A stretch of DNA of 64,000 bases from Dermabacter sp. p3-SID358 (GTDB lineage: Bacteria; Actinomycetota; Actinomycetes; Actinomycetales; Dermabacteraceae). Below the pieces are notes generated by a model, which saw nothing but the letters and a program-made list of their open reading frames with translations, did not search any database and was not told where the DNA came from. The stretch's first letter is position 1. Each line of letters opens with the position of its first letter. The DNA is taken from positions 1 through 64,000 of the forward strand of contig NZ_JALXOZ010000010.1 in assembly GCF_025147465.1 (NCBI RefSeq), written 5' to 3'. This document shows positions 7,094 through 15,961 of the stretch, one piece after another. The translations under genes and the position numbers were made by a program.

Positions 7094-9928
7094 TCAGCCG
7101 GTGTTCTTCATGCCCGCAGCAACGCCGTTGATGGTCGTGAGCAGGGCACGCTTTTCCGCATCCGTGACCTCAATGCCCTTCGCTTGCGCTTCGCGCACAC
7201 GCTGCAGCATGGCGACCTGCATGTAGCTGATCGGGTCGAGGTAACGATCGCGCACCTCGAGCGTCCGCTTAAGCACGGGAGCGTTATCGAGAAGATCCAG
7301 CACGCCCGTGAGACGCTCGACCTCGGCGACCGTGAGCTCGTACTCTTCGCGGATCGTCTCGAACAGGTGCCACAGACGGGTGGGGACGAGGGAGTGCACG
7401 TAGTGGGACGCAATCCCCATATCCGTCTTCGCGAGGGTCATCTCCACGTTTGAAATGACCGTGCGGAAAAAGTGCCAGTTCTCGTACATCTCCTTGAGGT
7501 CGCCCTCATAGCCAGCTTCGCGTGCGGCCTTAAGACCCGATCCAGCGCCAAACCACCCGGGAACGATCTGGCGGGACTGGGTCCAGCCGAACACCCACGG
7601 AATCGCGCGCAGGCCATCGAGGCCCTTCTCGCTCGTCGTCCTCTTCGAGGGCCGAGAACCGATCTTGAGGTCGCCGAGCTGCTCTACGGGTGTGGACGCC
7701 ACGAAGTACTCGGGCAGGTCGGGATCGTCAATGAGGGTGCGATAGCGCGCGAAGGAGGCGTCGGAAAGGCTTTCCATGACGGTGCCGAAACGTTCCAGAT
7801 CCTCCGGGCTCGTGCGAGGCTTCTGGTGAAGCGCCGAGCCCTGCATGACCGCCGCGAGCGAGAGGTCGAGGTTTTCGCGCGCGAGCACAGGAAGCATGTA
7901 TTTATCGGAGATGACCTCACCCTGCTCGGTGAACTTGATTTCACCTTCGAGAACACCGTAAGGCTGGGCTAAGATCGCGTCGTACGTGGGGCCGCCTCCG
8001 CGTCCGACGCTTCCCCCGCGGCCGTGGAACAGGCGAAGGGTCACGTTGTGCTTGGCGGCAACGTCGCGAAGGCGTCGCTGAGCCTGGTGGATCTCCCACT
8101 GGCTCGTGATGACACCCGACTCCTTGTTCGAATCGGAATAGCCGAGCATGATTTCGTGGCGGTCGCCGCGAAGGCGCACGATCTCGCGGTAGCTCGGATC
8201 GCTCAGAAGCTCGTCGAGGATTTCGCCGGCGTGGCGAAGCTCTTCGACGGTTTCGAGGAGGGGGCTGAAGCCGATGTCGGCGCGGCGATCATTACCCGAA
8301 AGGTCCACGAGTCCGGCTTCGCGCGCAAGGAGTGCGACGGCGAGGATGTCGTCAGCACCGCGAGTCATCGAGACGATATAGGTCTGGATCACGTCTGGGC
8401 CGTAGGTGCGGTGCGCCGTGCGGATTTCGCGGAACACGTTGAAGGTGTTCTGGATGGTGGGATCGAGTGGCGACTCCTCGCCGAGAAGCTGCGCGCTTGC
8501 GAGGGGGCGCTTCGACGCCAGCTCAGAGGAAAGCACTTTTGTGCGTTCTTCGCGCGTGAGATCCCCGTACGCCTTGTCGAGCTCGCCCACGCGATCGAAC
8601 ATCTCCGCAAGCAGGTCGTGGTGCTTTTCCGCGTGCTCACGCACATCCATAATCGCGAGGTTGAGCCCGCTGCCCGCGAGAACAGACTGCACAATCGCAA
8701 CTGAGCCATCGGCCATAAGATCGCCCCGATGGGTTCGGAGTGATTCACGCAGTTCTTCGAAGTCGTTCTGGAGCTCGGCGCCCGTGAGGTAATCCACCCC
8801 GGGTTTGTGCGCATCGCCGTTGTGGATACGCTCGCGCGTCGCCGCAAGCTTCGCACGCATCGAAAAGAGTTTGAGTCGATAGGGCTCGTGGGCGAAAAGC
8901 TCGAACTGCTCGGCGGGCACGAACGCGAGGGTCTCCTGATCCTTCTCGAGGCTCTGCGTGAGCTTTTGATCCTCGCCAATCAAGGTCGAGCTCATCGAAA
9001 GCTCGAGCGTGAGCGTTTCGAGGAAAGCCTCAGCGATGTCGATCGCCGCGTCAGCCTGGAGTTTGAGCACCTCGCGCGTCACGTCGGCCGTCACGTAGGG
9101 GTTGCCGTCACGGTCACCGCCGATCCACGAGCCAAAGCGAAGCGGCACCTTCCGCACGGGCAGATCGGCACCGTAGTCGCGAAGCTCGTGGCGGAGCGCG
9201 TCAAGAACTTCGGGGAGCGTGTGGAGGTAGAGGGAGCGCAAGTAGAAGATTGCGTTGCGCGCCTCATCCTGCGGGGTTGGTTGTGTGCGCCGCAGCTCGT
9301 CCGTTTGCCACAGTGCCTCAATCGTTTCCGCGAGGTCACGGTCTTGCTTCTTGCGAGCACGCGTGCCTTCCTCGGTGTCCGTCTCGAGGAGAGTCGAGAC
9401 CCGTCGCAGTTTCGTAAGAACCGCGCGGCGCGAAGCTTCCGTGGGGTGAGCCGTGAACACGAGGCGCACATCGAGCTCATCGACGGTGCGTTGGAGCTCC
9501 TCAACCCCGGCCTCCTCCGCGATCGACTTCACCGTGCGGGGAATCCACGATTCATTCTCGTTCTGCCCCTGAAGGGCACGAACTCGATACGTTTGCTCCG
9601 CTGCATTTGCGAGCAAGAAGTATTGAGTGAATGCGCGCGTGAGCTCAGTTGCCTGCTCAATCGGCAGCTCGGCGAGGCGACGCTGCACGCGCATGGTGTC
9701 TTCTGTCGACTTCGATTGCTTTGACTGCTTCGCGAGCTGGCGAACTTCCTCAACAAGATCGAGGAGTTCTGGGCCGTGCTGGTCGGCGAGCGTTTCACCA
9801 AGGAGCGTGGAGAGCCTACGCACCGTCGCACGCAAAGGCGCGTCGATTAGCGGGTCATCACCCACGACCGGGAATTCAGCGGTCAGGGTGGGCAGATTGC
9901 GAAGACTATCGTCGTGTTGTTCGCGCAC
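7094..9928 (-). CDS. ppc: Phosphoenolpyruvate carboxylase
   Basis: Cytosolic anaplerotic enzyme converting PEP and bicarbonate to oxaloacetate. FTAHPTEASRR holds the first catalytic His, and LFHGRGGSVGRGGGP and GYSDSNKESG are the family signatures; the C-terminus ends in the usual KNTG. I prefer the GTG at 9928 (944 aa) because GAGAGG precedes it by 6 nt. An in-frame GTG at 9958 would add ten residues but lacks a ribosome site. Length is normal for bacterial PEPC (880-1000 aa). Confidence 0.95.
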   Translation of the reverse strand: MREQHDDSLRNLPTLTAEFPVVGDDPLIDAPLRATVRRLSTLLGETLADQHGPELLDLVEEVRQLAKQSKQSKSTEDTMRVQRRLAELPIEQATELTRAFTQYFLLANAAEQTYRVRALQGQNENESWIPRTVKSIAEEAGVEELQRTVDELDVRLVFTAHPTEASRRAVLTKLRRVSTLLETDTEEGTRARKKQDRDLAETIEALWQTDELRRTQPTPQDEARNAIFYLRSLYLHTLPEVLDALRHELRDYGADLPVRKVPLRFGSWIGGDRDGNPYVTADVTREVLKLQADAAIDIAEAFLETLTLELSMSSTLIGEDQKLTQSLEKDQETLAFVPAEQFELFAHEPYRLKLFSMRAKLAATRERIHNGDAHKPGVDYLTGAELQNDFEELRESLRTHRGDLMADGSVAIVQSVLAGSGLNLAIMDVREHAEKHHDLLAEMFDRVGELDKAYGDLTREERTKVLSSELASKRPLASAQLLGEESPLDPTIQNTFNVFREIRTAHRTYGPDVIQTYIVSMTRGADDILAVALLAREAGLVDLSGNDRRADIGFSPLLETVEELRHAGEILDELLSDPSYREIVRLRGDRHEIMLGYSDSNKESGVITSQWEIHQAQRRLRDVAAKHNVTLRLFHGRGGSVGRGGGPTYDAILAQPYGVLEGEIKFTEQGEVISDKYMLPVLARENLDLSLAAVMQGSALHQKPRTSPEDLERFGTVMESLSDASFARYRTLIDDPDLPEYFVASTPVEQLGDLKIGSRPSKRTTSEKGLDGLRAIPWVFGWTQSRQIVPGWFGAGSGLKAAREAGYEGDLKEMYENWHFFRTVISNVEMTLAKTDMGIASHYVHSLVPTRLWHLFETIREEYELTVAEVERLTGVLDLLDNAPVLKRTLEVRDRYLDPISYMQVAMLQRVREAQAKGIEVTDAEKRALLTTINGVAAGMKNTG

Positions 9929-10643
9929 CTGAAACCTCTCGTCTGGAAGCGGTGGCACCCGTGGCGAACCGAAAACACCAGTGCGGCGCTCACGGCCCCC
10001 ATCAGCGCCGAATGAGCCGGGGCCAGTCTACTCCCATATGCATTCCTCCTGCTGAGCAATGGGCCTCGTGGAACAGGTGCGCACGCACTACCCGCCCACG
10101 GCGGGGGCACACACCGTCAGAGTGGTTTCGGCCTCTCAGTCGGAGTGGATGCTGAAACTCCCTTGCGCCATAGCCAGGTTGCTCCAGTTTGATGGCTCCC
10201 TGTTGATTGTCCATAGTCAGGGGATCGCCGCACCAAAAGCGAAGGGGGCGCAGGCCGCTACGCGTTCAAGGAATTCGGCGGATGCGGATTTAGCGTCGGG
10301 CCCTTTCGCTCCTTAATGAGAAAGAGCCCCGTGCAGCGTCCTGTTTTTGCGTGGACTCATCCGGCCTAGTCTGAATCTGGCTGGCTGTCTAAGCTGAACC
10401 CGATTCGTCTGAATTGGCGGAAACTCTCAGACTTTCCGACGATAGCCCGCCCAACTCGATCCCGGCATCTCAGCAGGTTCTCGAGCGCGAGATGACCGGT
10501 GGAAAAGCACGCGAGTCACGCGTGCAAGTGCCCCTGAGGTGGCCTCTGTGTTTCCGACGCTGGGTACCGCGGCGGCAGATTACAACCAAACCCCGACCCT
10601 TACGGCATTCTTCAGGCTGCCGCTGACGCGTGCGATAAACAGC
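9929..10643. other. Long intergenic region without a supported gene
   Basis: 715 bp between ppc and the tRNA-Ser(GCU) terminator. Only short open frames without ribosome sites or recognisable products are present. An imperfect hairpin at about 10298-10330 ends in AGAGCCCC. Two weak relatives of the dispersed motif (near 10435 and 10553) occur. I see no SRP, RNase P or tmRNA signature. Confidence 0.5.
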
Positions 10644-10682
10644 ATCGCCCCCCGTTCGCACATGGGCAAGCGGGGGGGCGAT
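10644..10682 (-). terminator. Terminator-like hairpin after tRNA-Ser(GCU)
   Basis: ATCGCCCCCC (10644-10653) pairs with GGGGGGCGAT (10673-10682) just past the tRNA 3' end. The downstream T tract is weak. Confidence 0.65.
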
Positions 10683-10691
10683 TCCTGGGTG

Positions 10692-10781
10692 CGGAGACGA
10701 GAGGATTTGAACCTCCGAGGCGGCTCAACACCGCCTACTCCCTTAGCAGGGGAGCGCATTCGGCCGCTCTGCCACGTCTCC
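10692..10781 (-). tRNA. tRNA-Ser (anticodon GCU)
   Basis: 90-nt class II tRNA on the minus strand. Acceptor GGAGACG pairs with CGTCTCC plus discriminator G. The anticodon stem CTCCC-CTGCTAA-GGGAG reads anticodon GCT (codons AGC/AGU). The variable arm GGCGGTGTTGAGCCGCC is long, as in tRNA-Ser, and the T loop GGTTCAAATCC is intact. CCA is not encoded. Confidence 0.95.
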
Positions 10782-10870
10782 TTGCGCACAAGGTGCTGAG
10801 TAAGCCTACCGAACTTCCCCGGGTGGCTCAAATCTTCCGCGGAGGTTTCACATTGCGCGGGGTTCCTCTC

Positions 10871-11000
10871 TCACGGTACGACGCAAATGCCCCTACCTTC
10901 GAGCTTGACGACTTTAATCTCCATCTCGAGTTCGTCGCTCTTGACTGTGGCCGTGCCCCCTGCTCCTCGACCGCGAATAGAGCCCCGTCTAGGGCCTGGC
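10871..11000 (-). pseudogene. Remnant of a sixth lipoprotein paralogue
   Basis: A short minus-strand frame ending at 10871 contains GGTATV, then EIKVVKLEGRG. This matches the C-terminal pattern of the neighbouring lipoproteins (DGTAGV...LKVIKVKDAG). No lipobox, cysteine pair or ribosome site is found upstream in the same frame, so only a 3' fragment survives. It sits at the downstream end of the array, where decay of a terminal tandem copy is expected. The remaining sequence 10782-10870 and 11001-11199 holds nothing else I can support. Confidence 0.45.
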
Positions 11001-11199
11001 GCATAGCCTCTGCCTAGTTCAGCTTTACAGCAGGAATGCTGTGACTCGCAGCCGTCGTGCCGAAGGCCGAAAGGAAGCATCGTAGGCGGGCGAGATTCAC
11101 GGTCGCACCTTCGTTGCGGAGATTGAGGTGGAGGGGCAAGGATCCTTGGGTGCGCCTTCCACTTCACGGTGCGTGCGAATGGCGTCAAACTAGAATGTG

Positions 11200-11880
11200 T
11201 CAAAGTTGGCTTACCATCAGGCGAAGATCCCCATTGTCGAGCCTCACGAGCAAAATGCCCATCGACTCACCATCAGAGAAGAACTCGCCCGTGCCATCGC
11301 CCCGATCACGAACCGTCACATGCTCGGGACCGGCTTGAGCGAGGGCTTCTTCCGCCCCCTTGCGGGCTTCAGGTGAGCTCTCGACGCTTTTCTTGAAGGA
11401 GTCCACGCAGCGCCCTTTCACTTCGGGTGCGTCAAGTCGAACAGCCTTCCCTTTTTCCCCCACAATAAGCATGCCGCACACCCCTTCGTAGTCTCCGTCG
11501 AGGGCTCGCCGCACCATCTCTCCGGGGAGCGTCTGGCCGCGCTTTAGCTCATCTGCGGTAAAGGGGGCGGTGTCGAGTTTCGCCTGTGCACTCTCGGAGA
11601 AGCCTCCAAGCGCATCAATGCCTTGACTATCACTACCGCCGGATTGCGTTGGCGACTCGCCGCCTCCGGAGTCGCTCGTGCCGGGATCGCTTTCGCTGGC
11701 ATTGCCACTCGAGTTCGAGGAGCCTTCTTCCTTGGAATCAGAAGGATCCGTGGTCTGCTCAGAGGTTGGTTCGTTCTTCTTGGCCTCTACGGTCGCACCG
11801 CAGCCTGCCAGGCCGAAGGCCAGGGTGCCAATTGCGATACTGAGGGAGACCGAGCGGGTCTTGCGGGTAAGAGCAAACAT
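11200..11880 (-). CDS. Array lipoprotein 1
   Basis: Secreted lipoprotein, 226 aa, of a family found only in this array within the window. Positively charged N-terminus, hydrophobic core and lipobox LAGC with Cys27. A Ser/Glu/Asp-rich linker follows (about 35-80), then a globular domain with a cysteine pair about 22 residues apart (VCGMLIV...GRCVDSF) and a C-terminal LVRLDNGDLRLM motif. ATG with GAAAGG 6 nt upstream. The conserved Cys pair probably forms a disulfide outside the membrane. Function unknown. Confidence 0.8.
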   Translation of the reverse strand: MFALTRKTRSVSLSIAIGTLAFGLAGCGATVEAKKNEPTSEQTTDPSDSKEEGSSNSSGNASESDPGTSDSGGGESPTQSGGSDSQGIDALGGFSESAQAKLDTAPFTADELKRGQTLPGEMVRRALDGDYEGVCGMLIVGEKGKAVRLDAPEVKGRCVDSFKKSVESSPEARKGAEEALAQAGPEHVTVRDRGDGTGEFFSDGESMGILLVRLDNGDLRLMVSQL

Positions 11881-11901
11881 CGTCAACCTTTCATTTGGGT
11901 T

Positions 11902-11916
11902 GAGGCGCTTAGCCTC
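11902..11916 (-). promoter_or_regulatory. 5'-UTR hairpin shared by two array lipoproteins
   Basis: GAGGC-N5-GCCTC lies 21 nt upstream of lipoprotein 1, just before GAAAGGTTGACGATG. A similar AGGC/GCCT hairpin and GAAAGGTTGACCATG precede lipoprotein 5 (15037-15049). The shared leader points to common post-transcriptional control or recent duplication. Confidence 0.4.
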
Positions 11917-11982
11917 GTCATTCTCGATCTCAAACGGGTCCTGCTTCGAGAGCCGACGCCTCCCGCAGCAAAGAGAAACGAG

Positions 11983-12672
11983 CTAGAAACTATCGACCAT
12001 GAGGCGAAGGCTGCCGTCGTCAAGCCGTGCAAGCTTCGTTCCGTTCGACGTGCCATCGCGTTCGAAGGTGGCTGTGCCGTCGCCATTATCGAGAAGCTTG
12101 AAGTGCTTCGGATCAGAGCTTTCTTTCACCTGCTCCGGCGTCATGCTCTTTATCGCTGAGGAATCTACGCCGTTTTGAAACTCAGCTGCACACCTATCCC
12201 TGAACTCAGGCACATCGAATCGCACGAGAGTGCCATCCTTACTCATCAGCACCATGTCGCAGGCTCCGGCAGCGTCCCCCGCCGCCAGCTTGGTCATCAT
12301 TTCCTGCGGAAGCTGCAGACCACGTTGCAGCTCCTCTTGCGTGAGGGGCGTAGGGTCAAGTTTCGCCTTGGCATTCTCGGGGATGTTCTGGAACGGATCG
12401 AGGTTCCCGGCGTCAGCACCGCCCGGTTCCTCGCCTACTCCTGGAGAAGTGTCGCTTCCGGGCAAATCACTGCTTCCCGGAGATGCCGGGGCCTGATTCT
12501 GGCTGGACGTGGTGGTCCCGGGGCTGCTCGACGAAGCCGAGGGCGACGACTCATCCGCGCCTTTTGCCCCTTCGCTCTCTTTCACGGCACCGCACGACGC
12601 GGCACTTGCGGCAAGTGCGCCCGCCGCGATCGCGACAGTGAACGTATGGACAATGCGTTTGGTGGTTTTCAC
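11983..12672 (-). CDS. Array lipoprotein 2
   Basis: Lipoprotein paralogue, 229 aa, starting at GTG with AAAGGAG upstream. Lipobox AASC, Cys27. An acidic/Ser-Pro-Gly-rich linker follows, then LDPTPLTQEELQRG..., the cysteine pair ACDMV...DRCAAEF, and DGTATF...LARLDDGSLRLM at the end. This copy and lipoprotein 1 are the closest pair by eye; both end in LRLMV. Function unknown; surface-exposed or periplasm-like location is inferred from the signal. Confidence 0.8.
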   Translation of the reverse strand: MKTTKRIVHTFTVAIAAGALAASAASCGAVKESEGAKGADESSPSASSSSPGTTTSSQNQAPASPGSSDLPGSDTSPGVGEEPGGADAGNLDPFQNIPENAKAKLDPTPLTQEELQRGLQLPQEMMTKLAAGDAAGACDMVLMSKDGTLVRFDVPEFRDRCAAEFQNGVDSSAIKSMTPEQVKESSDPKHFKLLDNGDGTATFERDGTSNGTKLARLDDGSLRLMVDSF

Positions 12673-12714
12673 GTCGTACTCCTTTGAAGAATTTTGGGAC
12701 CTAAGATAGCCAGA

Positions 12715-13434
12715 TCAGTTTTGCGCAGCCTCGAGGCGAACTCCGCCATTTTTAATCTTGACCACGTTAAGTCCGCTCGGTTGACCCTGCATCGACAAGG
12801 CAAAGGTGCCGTCTCCGTTGTCTGAAACGTCGAACATGGACGGGGAGAACAAAGTTTTCGCCTGCTCCTCTGAAATTCCCTTATTCTCTCTACTTTCGGC
12901 TTGGCCCTGACCAAACATTGCCGCTGTGCTCTGGGCACACTGTTCGCGAAGCTCGGGTGAGTTATCGACGCGGACGCGCTGACCATCGGGGCTCTTGTAC
13001 ACAACTACGTCGCAGGCTTTCGAAAAATCTCCTTTAGTCACGATTCCCACCATGAGGTCGGCCATGAGTTGCTTGCCTTCCTCTTTCTCGGCATCGGTGA
13101 GCGGCGTAGGATCAAGCTCGACAGGTTCGCCTCGAACACTTGGGAACCCTCCCTTCGAACCCGCTGGCTTCGGCGCAGGCGCGGCGCCGCGACCTCTATC
13201 GCTTGCCCGACTGGCGGTCGAGCTATCGTCACTCGGAGCCGTGGAGTCACCACCTGACGTCTCGTTAGGCGTTGCCGACGAAGCCTCTGATGCAGAGCTC
13301 TCGGAAGACGAAGTTTCAGAGGCGGTTTCCTTCTCCGATTCGTTGACGGCACCGCAACCGACGGCACCAAGGAGAAGGAGTCCCGCAGTCGCGGCAAAGG
13401 CAAACGAACGGGTCATGCGCGGTGTCATCGACAT
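12715..13434 (-). CDS. Array lipoprotein 3
   Basis: Lipoprotein paralogue, 239 aa. Lipobox AVGC with Cys27, counted from the ATG at 13434 that follows AGAGGA. This agreement with the other four copies supports the start. The linker is very Ser/Thr/Glu-rich (about 35-95). The domain keeps LDPTPLTDAEKEEG, the Cys pair ACDVVVY...EQCAQS and DGTFALSMQGQPSG, but ends in VRLEAAQN. Confidence 0.8.
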   Translation of the reverse strand: MSMTPRMTRSFAFAATAGLLLLGAVGCGAVNESEKETASETSSSESSASEASSATPNETSGGDSTAPSDDSSTASRASDRGRGAAPAPKPAGSKGGFPSVRGEPVELDPTPLTDAEKEEGKQLMADLMVGIVTKGDFSKACDVVVYKSPDGQRVRVDNSPELREQCAQSTAAMFGQGQAESRENKGISEEQAKTLFSPSMFDVSDNGDGTFALSMQGQPSGLNVVKIKNGGVRLEAAQN

Positions 13435-13604
13435 CAGGGTCCTCTCGTAAGACTGAGGCGTGGATCACGCCGGGATCCCGTGCGACTACGGTAACGATCG
13501 TTCCTGGCATCTTCCTCGATACCCACTCACAGATTCCGCGTGCTCCCCTGCGGAACAGGAGAAGGTGGCTACCTGCCTATCAAGGCAGAGAACTTTAAAA
13601 GCGA

Positions 13605-13643
13605 GGGTGGCTCGGTAGAAAAATCTTCCGAGCCACCCATTTT
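13605..13643. terminator. Terminator between array lipoproteins 4 and 3
   Basis: GGGTGGCTCGG (13605-13615) pairs perfectly with CCGAGCCACCC (13628-13638). On the minus strand it is followed by CTCGCTTTT, downstream of lipoprotein 4; on the plus strand by ATTTTT. Confidence 0.75.
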
Positions 13644-13652
13644 TACGGAAAG

Positions 13653-14219
13653 CTACCGCAGCGTTGACTCCTCAGCCGAAGCGATATCGACGTCTCTCAT
13701 ATCCAAAAGTGGGCCCACGCCCTCCACTTTGACGAGGGCAAGGCCAAGGTCTCTACCCTGGAACAATACGCTGGCCGTACCGTTGCCATTCGCTTGAACC
13801 TCGAGATTCTCGGCGGTGAAAAGTTCCTGCGCCATTTGTGTCTCATCGTTGGTGAGGTCCTGGTCAATGCCGAAACTGTAGTTCTGGTCGGCGCACCGTT
13901 GGCGGGCTCTATCGCCATCCAATCGTTCGTAATCGCTGCCGTTTCTGACCACCACATACGGGCAGATATTCTCAAGCTTCTGGTCGAACCCGTGGGCGAG
14001 GAAATCGGCTGCCACTTGCGCGCCCTGCCGCCGTTCTTCGTACGTGAAGGGAGTTTTGTCAAGATTGACAACCGTGTTAGGGACTTCCTTGCTCTCCTCC
14101 GAAAAGAGCTCCGCCTCCTTGGCCTCACTTATGGCGCCACACCCCACGAGAGCTGAAGCAGCAACACCGGCGGCAGCGAAGATGCAGAACAAACGAGAAA
14201 TGCGCGCCGACTTAAGCAT
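13653..14219 (-). CDS. Array lipoprotein 4 (short linker)
   Basis: Lipoprotein paralogue, 188 aa, the shortest because the Ser-rich linker is almost absent (about 15 residues). Lipobox LVGC with Cys27, ATG preceded by GAAAGG. The domain begins LDKTPFTYEERRQG, keeps the cysteine pair ICPYVVV...QRCADQ, and has GTASVLFQGRDLGLALVKVEG at the end (first part only listed) followed by a short acidic tail. Similar to lipoprotein 5 in the PLLD C-terminus. Function unknown. Confidence 0.78.
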   Translation of the reverse strand: MLKSARISRLFCIFAAAGVAASALVGCGAISEAKEAELFSEESKEVPNTVVNLDKTPFTYEERRQGAQVAADFLAHGFDQKLENICPYVVVRNGSDYERLDGDRARQRCADQNYSFGIDQDLTNDETQMAQELFTAENLEVQANGNGTASVLFQGRDLGLALVKVEGVGPLLDMRDVDIASAEESTLR

Positions 14220-14348
14220 TTGGGGCCTTTCAATAGAGCAACCGAGAAATACGCGAGGAGGGCTCGGCCAGATCAGTCTACCGAACCCTCCCCCTGTCGT
14301 TGCTCGCAGCCCCTTCAGTGAATAAAAGGCAGCCGAAGCTTCAAGCGA

Positions 14349-15014
14349 TCACCCCTGCGAGAAGTCAAGGAGCGGGCCAGCATCCTTGACCTTAATGACC
14401 TTCAGACGCATGTTTTTCCCCTGGAAAAACACTCCGGCCGTACCATCGTCATTCGGGCGAATCTCGAGATTTTCAGGAGTGAGCTGCTCCTTCATCATCT
14501 TCGCTTCTTCCTCAGAAGGGCCATCGGCACCAAACATCGCGTTCATCTTTCCGCACTCCTTGAGTGCCGCATCCGTGTCCAAGCGCTCGTACTTGTCGCC
14601 ACGCTTTTGCACAGTATTAGCGCAGACATCCTCGAACTTCCCATCGGCATACGCGGCGTAGAACTGGGATGCTACCTCTGCACCCTTCTTCATGTCCTCA
14701 TCCGTGAACGAGCTTGGATCAAGTTCAACGGGAGTGCCCACAGCGGCGAAGAATTCACCGCTTTCGTTCGAACCACTTCCGGAATCTGAACCCGAATCTG
14801 AGGATGAATCCGAGCTTTCACTCGAGGAGGAGTCTGAGCCTTCGTTTGACGAAGAGTCTTCCTCATTTGGAGCTGCACTCGTGGTTTCGTCCTTGGCGGC
14901 GGAGTTGTCGTTCTTTGACTCATTGGCGGCGCCACAGCTCGCCAGGCCGAAGGCGAGCACGCCAGCGGCGGCGATGGTCGATAGCGAACGCGATTTGCGA
15001 ACAAAAGTGGACAT
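14349..15014 (-). CDS. Array lipoprotein 5
   Basis: Lipoprotein paralogue, 221 aa, first gene of the array in the direction of transcription. ATG at 15014 follows GAAAGG and places the lipobox Cys (LASC) at residue 27, as in the other copies. A Ser/Asp/Glu linker of about 60 residues is nearly pure low complexity. The domain has LDPSSFTDEDMKKG, the cysteine pair VCANTVQ...KECGKM, DGTAGVFFQG and a PLLDFSQG end. Intergenic 14220-14348 holds no further gene. Confidence 0.8.
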   Translation of the reverse strand: MSTFVRKSRSLSTIAAAGVLAFGLASCGAANESKNDNSAAKDETTSAAPNEEDSSSNEGSDSSSSESSDSSSDSGSDSGSGSNESGEFFAAVGTPVELDPSSFTDEDMKKGAEVASQFYAAYADGKFEDVCANTVQKRGDKYERLDTDAALKECGKMNAMFGADGPSEEEAKMMKEQLTPENLEIRPNDDGTAGVFFQGKNMRLKVIKVKDAGPLLDFSQG

Positions 15015-15149
15015 GGTCAACCTTTCGTATCGGCTAAGGCGCGGAGCCTCGCTGGTTTTCCCTCTTCCGGCGAGGTACGCCACGGAAGAGCGGACCCTGA
15101 CACGCTAGCGAGTCATTCTGAAATATTTCTTCAGCTTTCCATAACCCAG

Positions 15150-15628
15150 TTATTTTTCCACGTCTGAAACGAGACCGTTTCGCACAAAATCTACGTGCTT
15201 CGGGGTTCCCACGCGATACTTCACGGCAGTCAGAATGCCATAAGCGTTAATGACGAAGCTCGAACGAATCACGCCCATCTTTTTCACGCCGTACATATTC
15301 TTTTCGCCCCATGCACCATAAGCCTCCATTAAGGCGTGGCGCTCATCCGAAGCCATGGCGAAAGGGAGCCTCTCCTTTTCCACAAACTCTTCGACTTTTT
15401 CAACGGGGTCCGGGGAAATGCCGAGAATTCGTGCACCGCGAGCAGTGAGCTCCTCGGCGTGATCGCGAAGGTCGCGCGCCTGGCGTGTACACAACGAGGT
15501 TCCCGCCGCGGGGTAGAACCAAATAAGGCACTCTCGCCCGCCAGATCGGCGAGGGTGATGCGGCCTCCGCCCGCGAGGGGGAGGTCAAAGTCAGGGGCCT
15601 TGTCACCCGGTGCAAGCTTGACGTTCAT
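15150..15628 (-). pseudogene. bcp: Frameshifted Bcp-type peroxiredoxin
   Basis: Thiol peroxidase of the PrxQ/Bcp group, split by a one-base loss. Frame 1 begins at the ATG at 15628 (AAGGAGAG upstream) and reads KLAPGDKAPDFDLPLAGG... to GES. The continuation LIWFYPAAGTSLCTRQARDL, with the peroxidatic Cys, is in another frame to the stop at 15150. The break lies near 15523-15531, around GTGCCTTATTT on the minus strand. Adding one base gives 160 codons (159 aa), the normal family length, with both halves otherwise intact. This is either a very recent pseudogene, a phase-variable site or a sequencing error. Confidence 0.85.
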
Positions 15629-15689
15629 GGCACTCTCCTTCGTGCGGGACTCGACTCTTCGATCGTACGTGCGAGCGCAGTAAGAAACG

Positions 15690-15735
15690 AAAAAGCCCCG
15701 AACCCAGCGCGCCTTATGCGCACCGGAAACGGGGC
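15690..15735 (-). terminator. Terminator of tRNA-Ser(UGA)
   Basis: On the minus strand GCCCCG pairs with CGGGGC (15735-15730 with 15700-15695), with an inner GCGC stem, then five T (15694-15690). Confidence 0.8.
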
Positions 15736-15763
15736 GGGGCGCACGGCATGCGTGCACCTCCAG

Positions 15764-15851
15764 CGGAGAGTAAGGGATTTGAACCCTTGGTGCAGGGTTG
15801 CTGCACAGCGGTTTTCAAGACCGCCACATTCGGCCGCTCTGTCAACTCTCC
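15764..15851 (-). tRNA. tRNA-Ser (anticodon UGA)
   Basis: 88-nt class II tRNA on the minus strand. GGAGAGT pairs with ACTCTCC, discriminator G. Anticodon stem-loop GCGGT-CTTGAAA-ACCGC reads TGA (codons UCN, mainly UCA). Variable arm TGTGCAGCAACCCTGCACC and T arm GGGTTCAAATCCC are present. No encoded CCA. With tRNA-Ser(GCU) it brackets the lipoprotein array. Confidence 0.95.
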
Positions 15852-15961
15852 TTGCGCCACGTGAGCGAGGCGCCCGTACATCCTACCCTCTTGATTCAGG
15901 GTCGTGAAAATACGCCGCATCATCCACGAAGCGGAAGCTGCGCGGTGGTTATCCTGCACTC

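Noticed and set aside
10059..10626. Short open frames in the ppc to tRNA gap
   Set aside because: No ribosome site, no recognisable product, and overlapping frames on both strands of equal quality.
10692..15851. Integrative island between the tRNA-Ser genes
   Set aside because: No integrase and no duplicated tRNA 3' end (att site) could be found; the genes look like a local tandem expansion.
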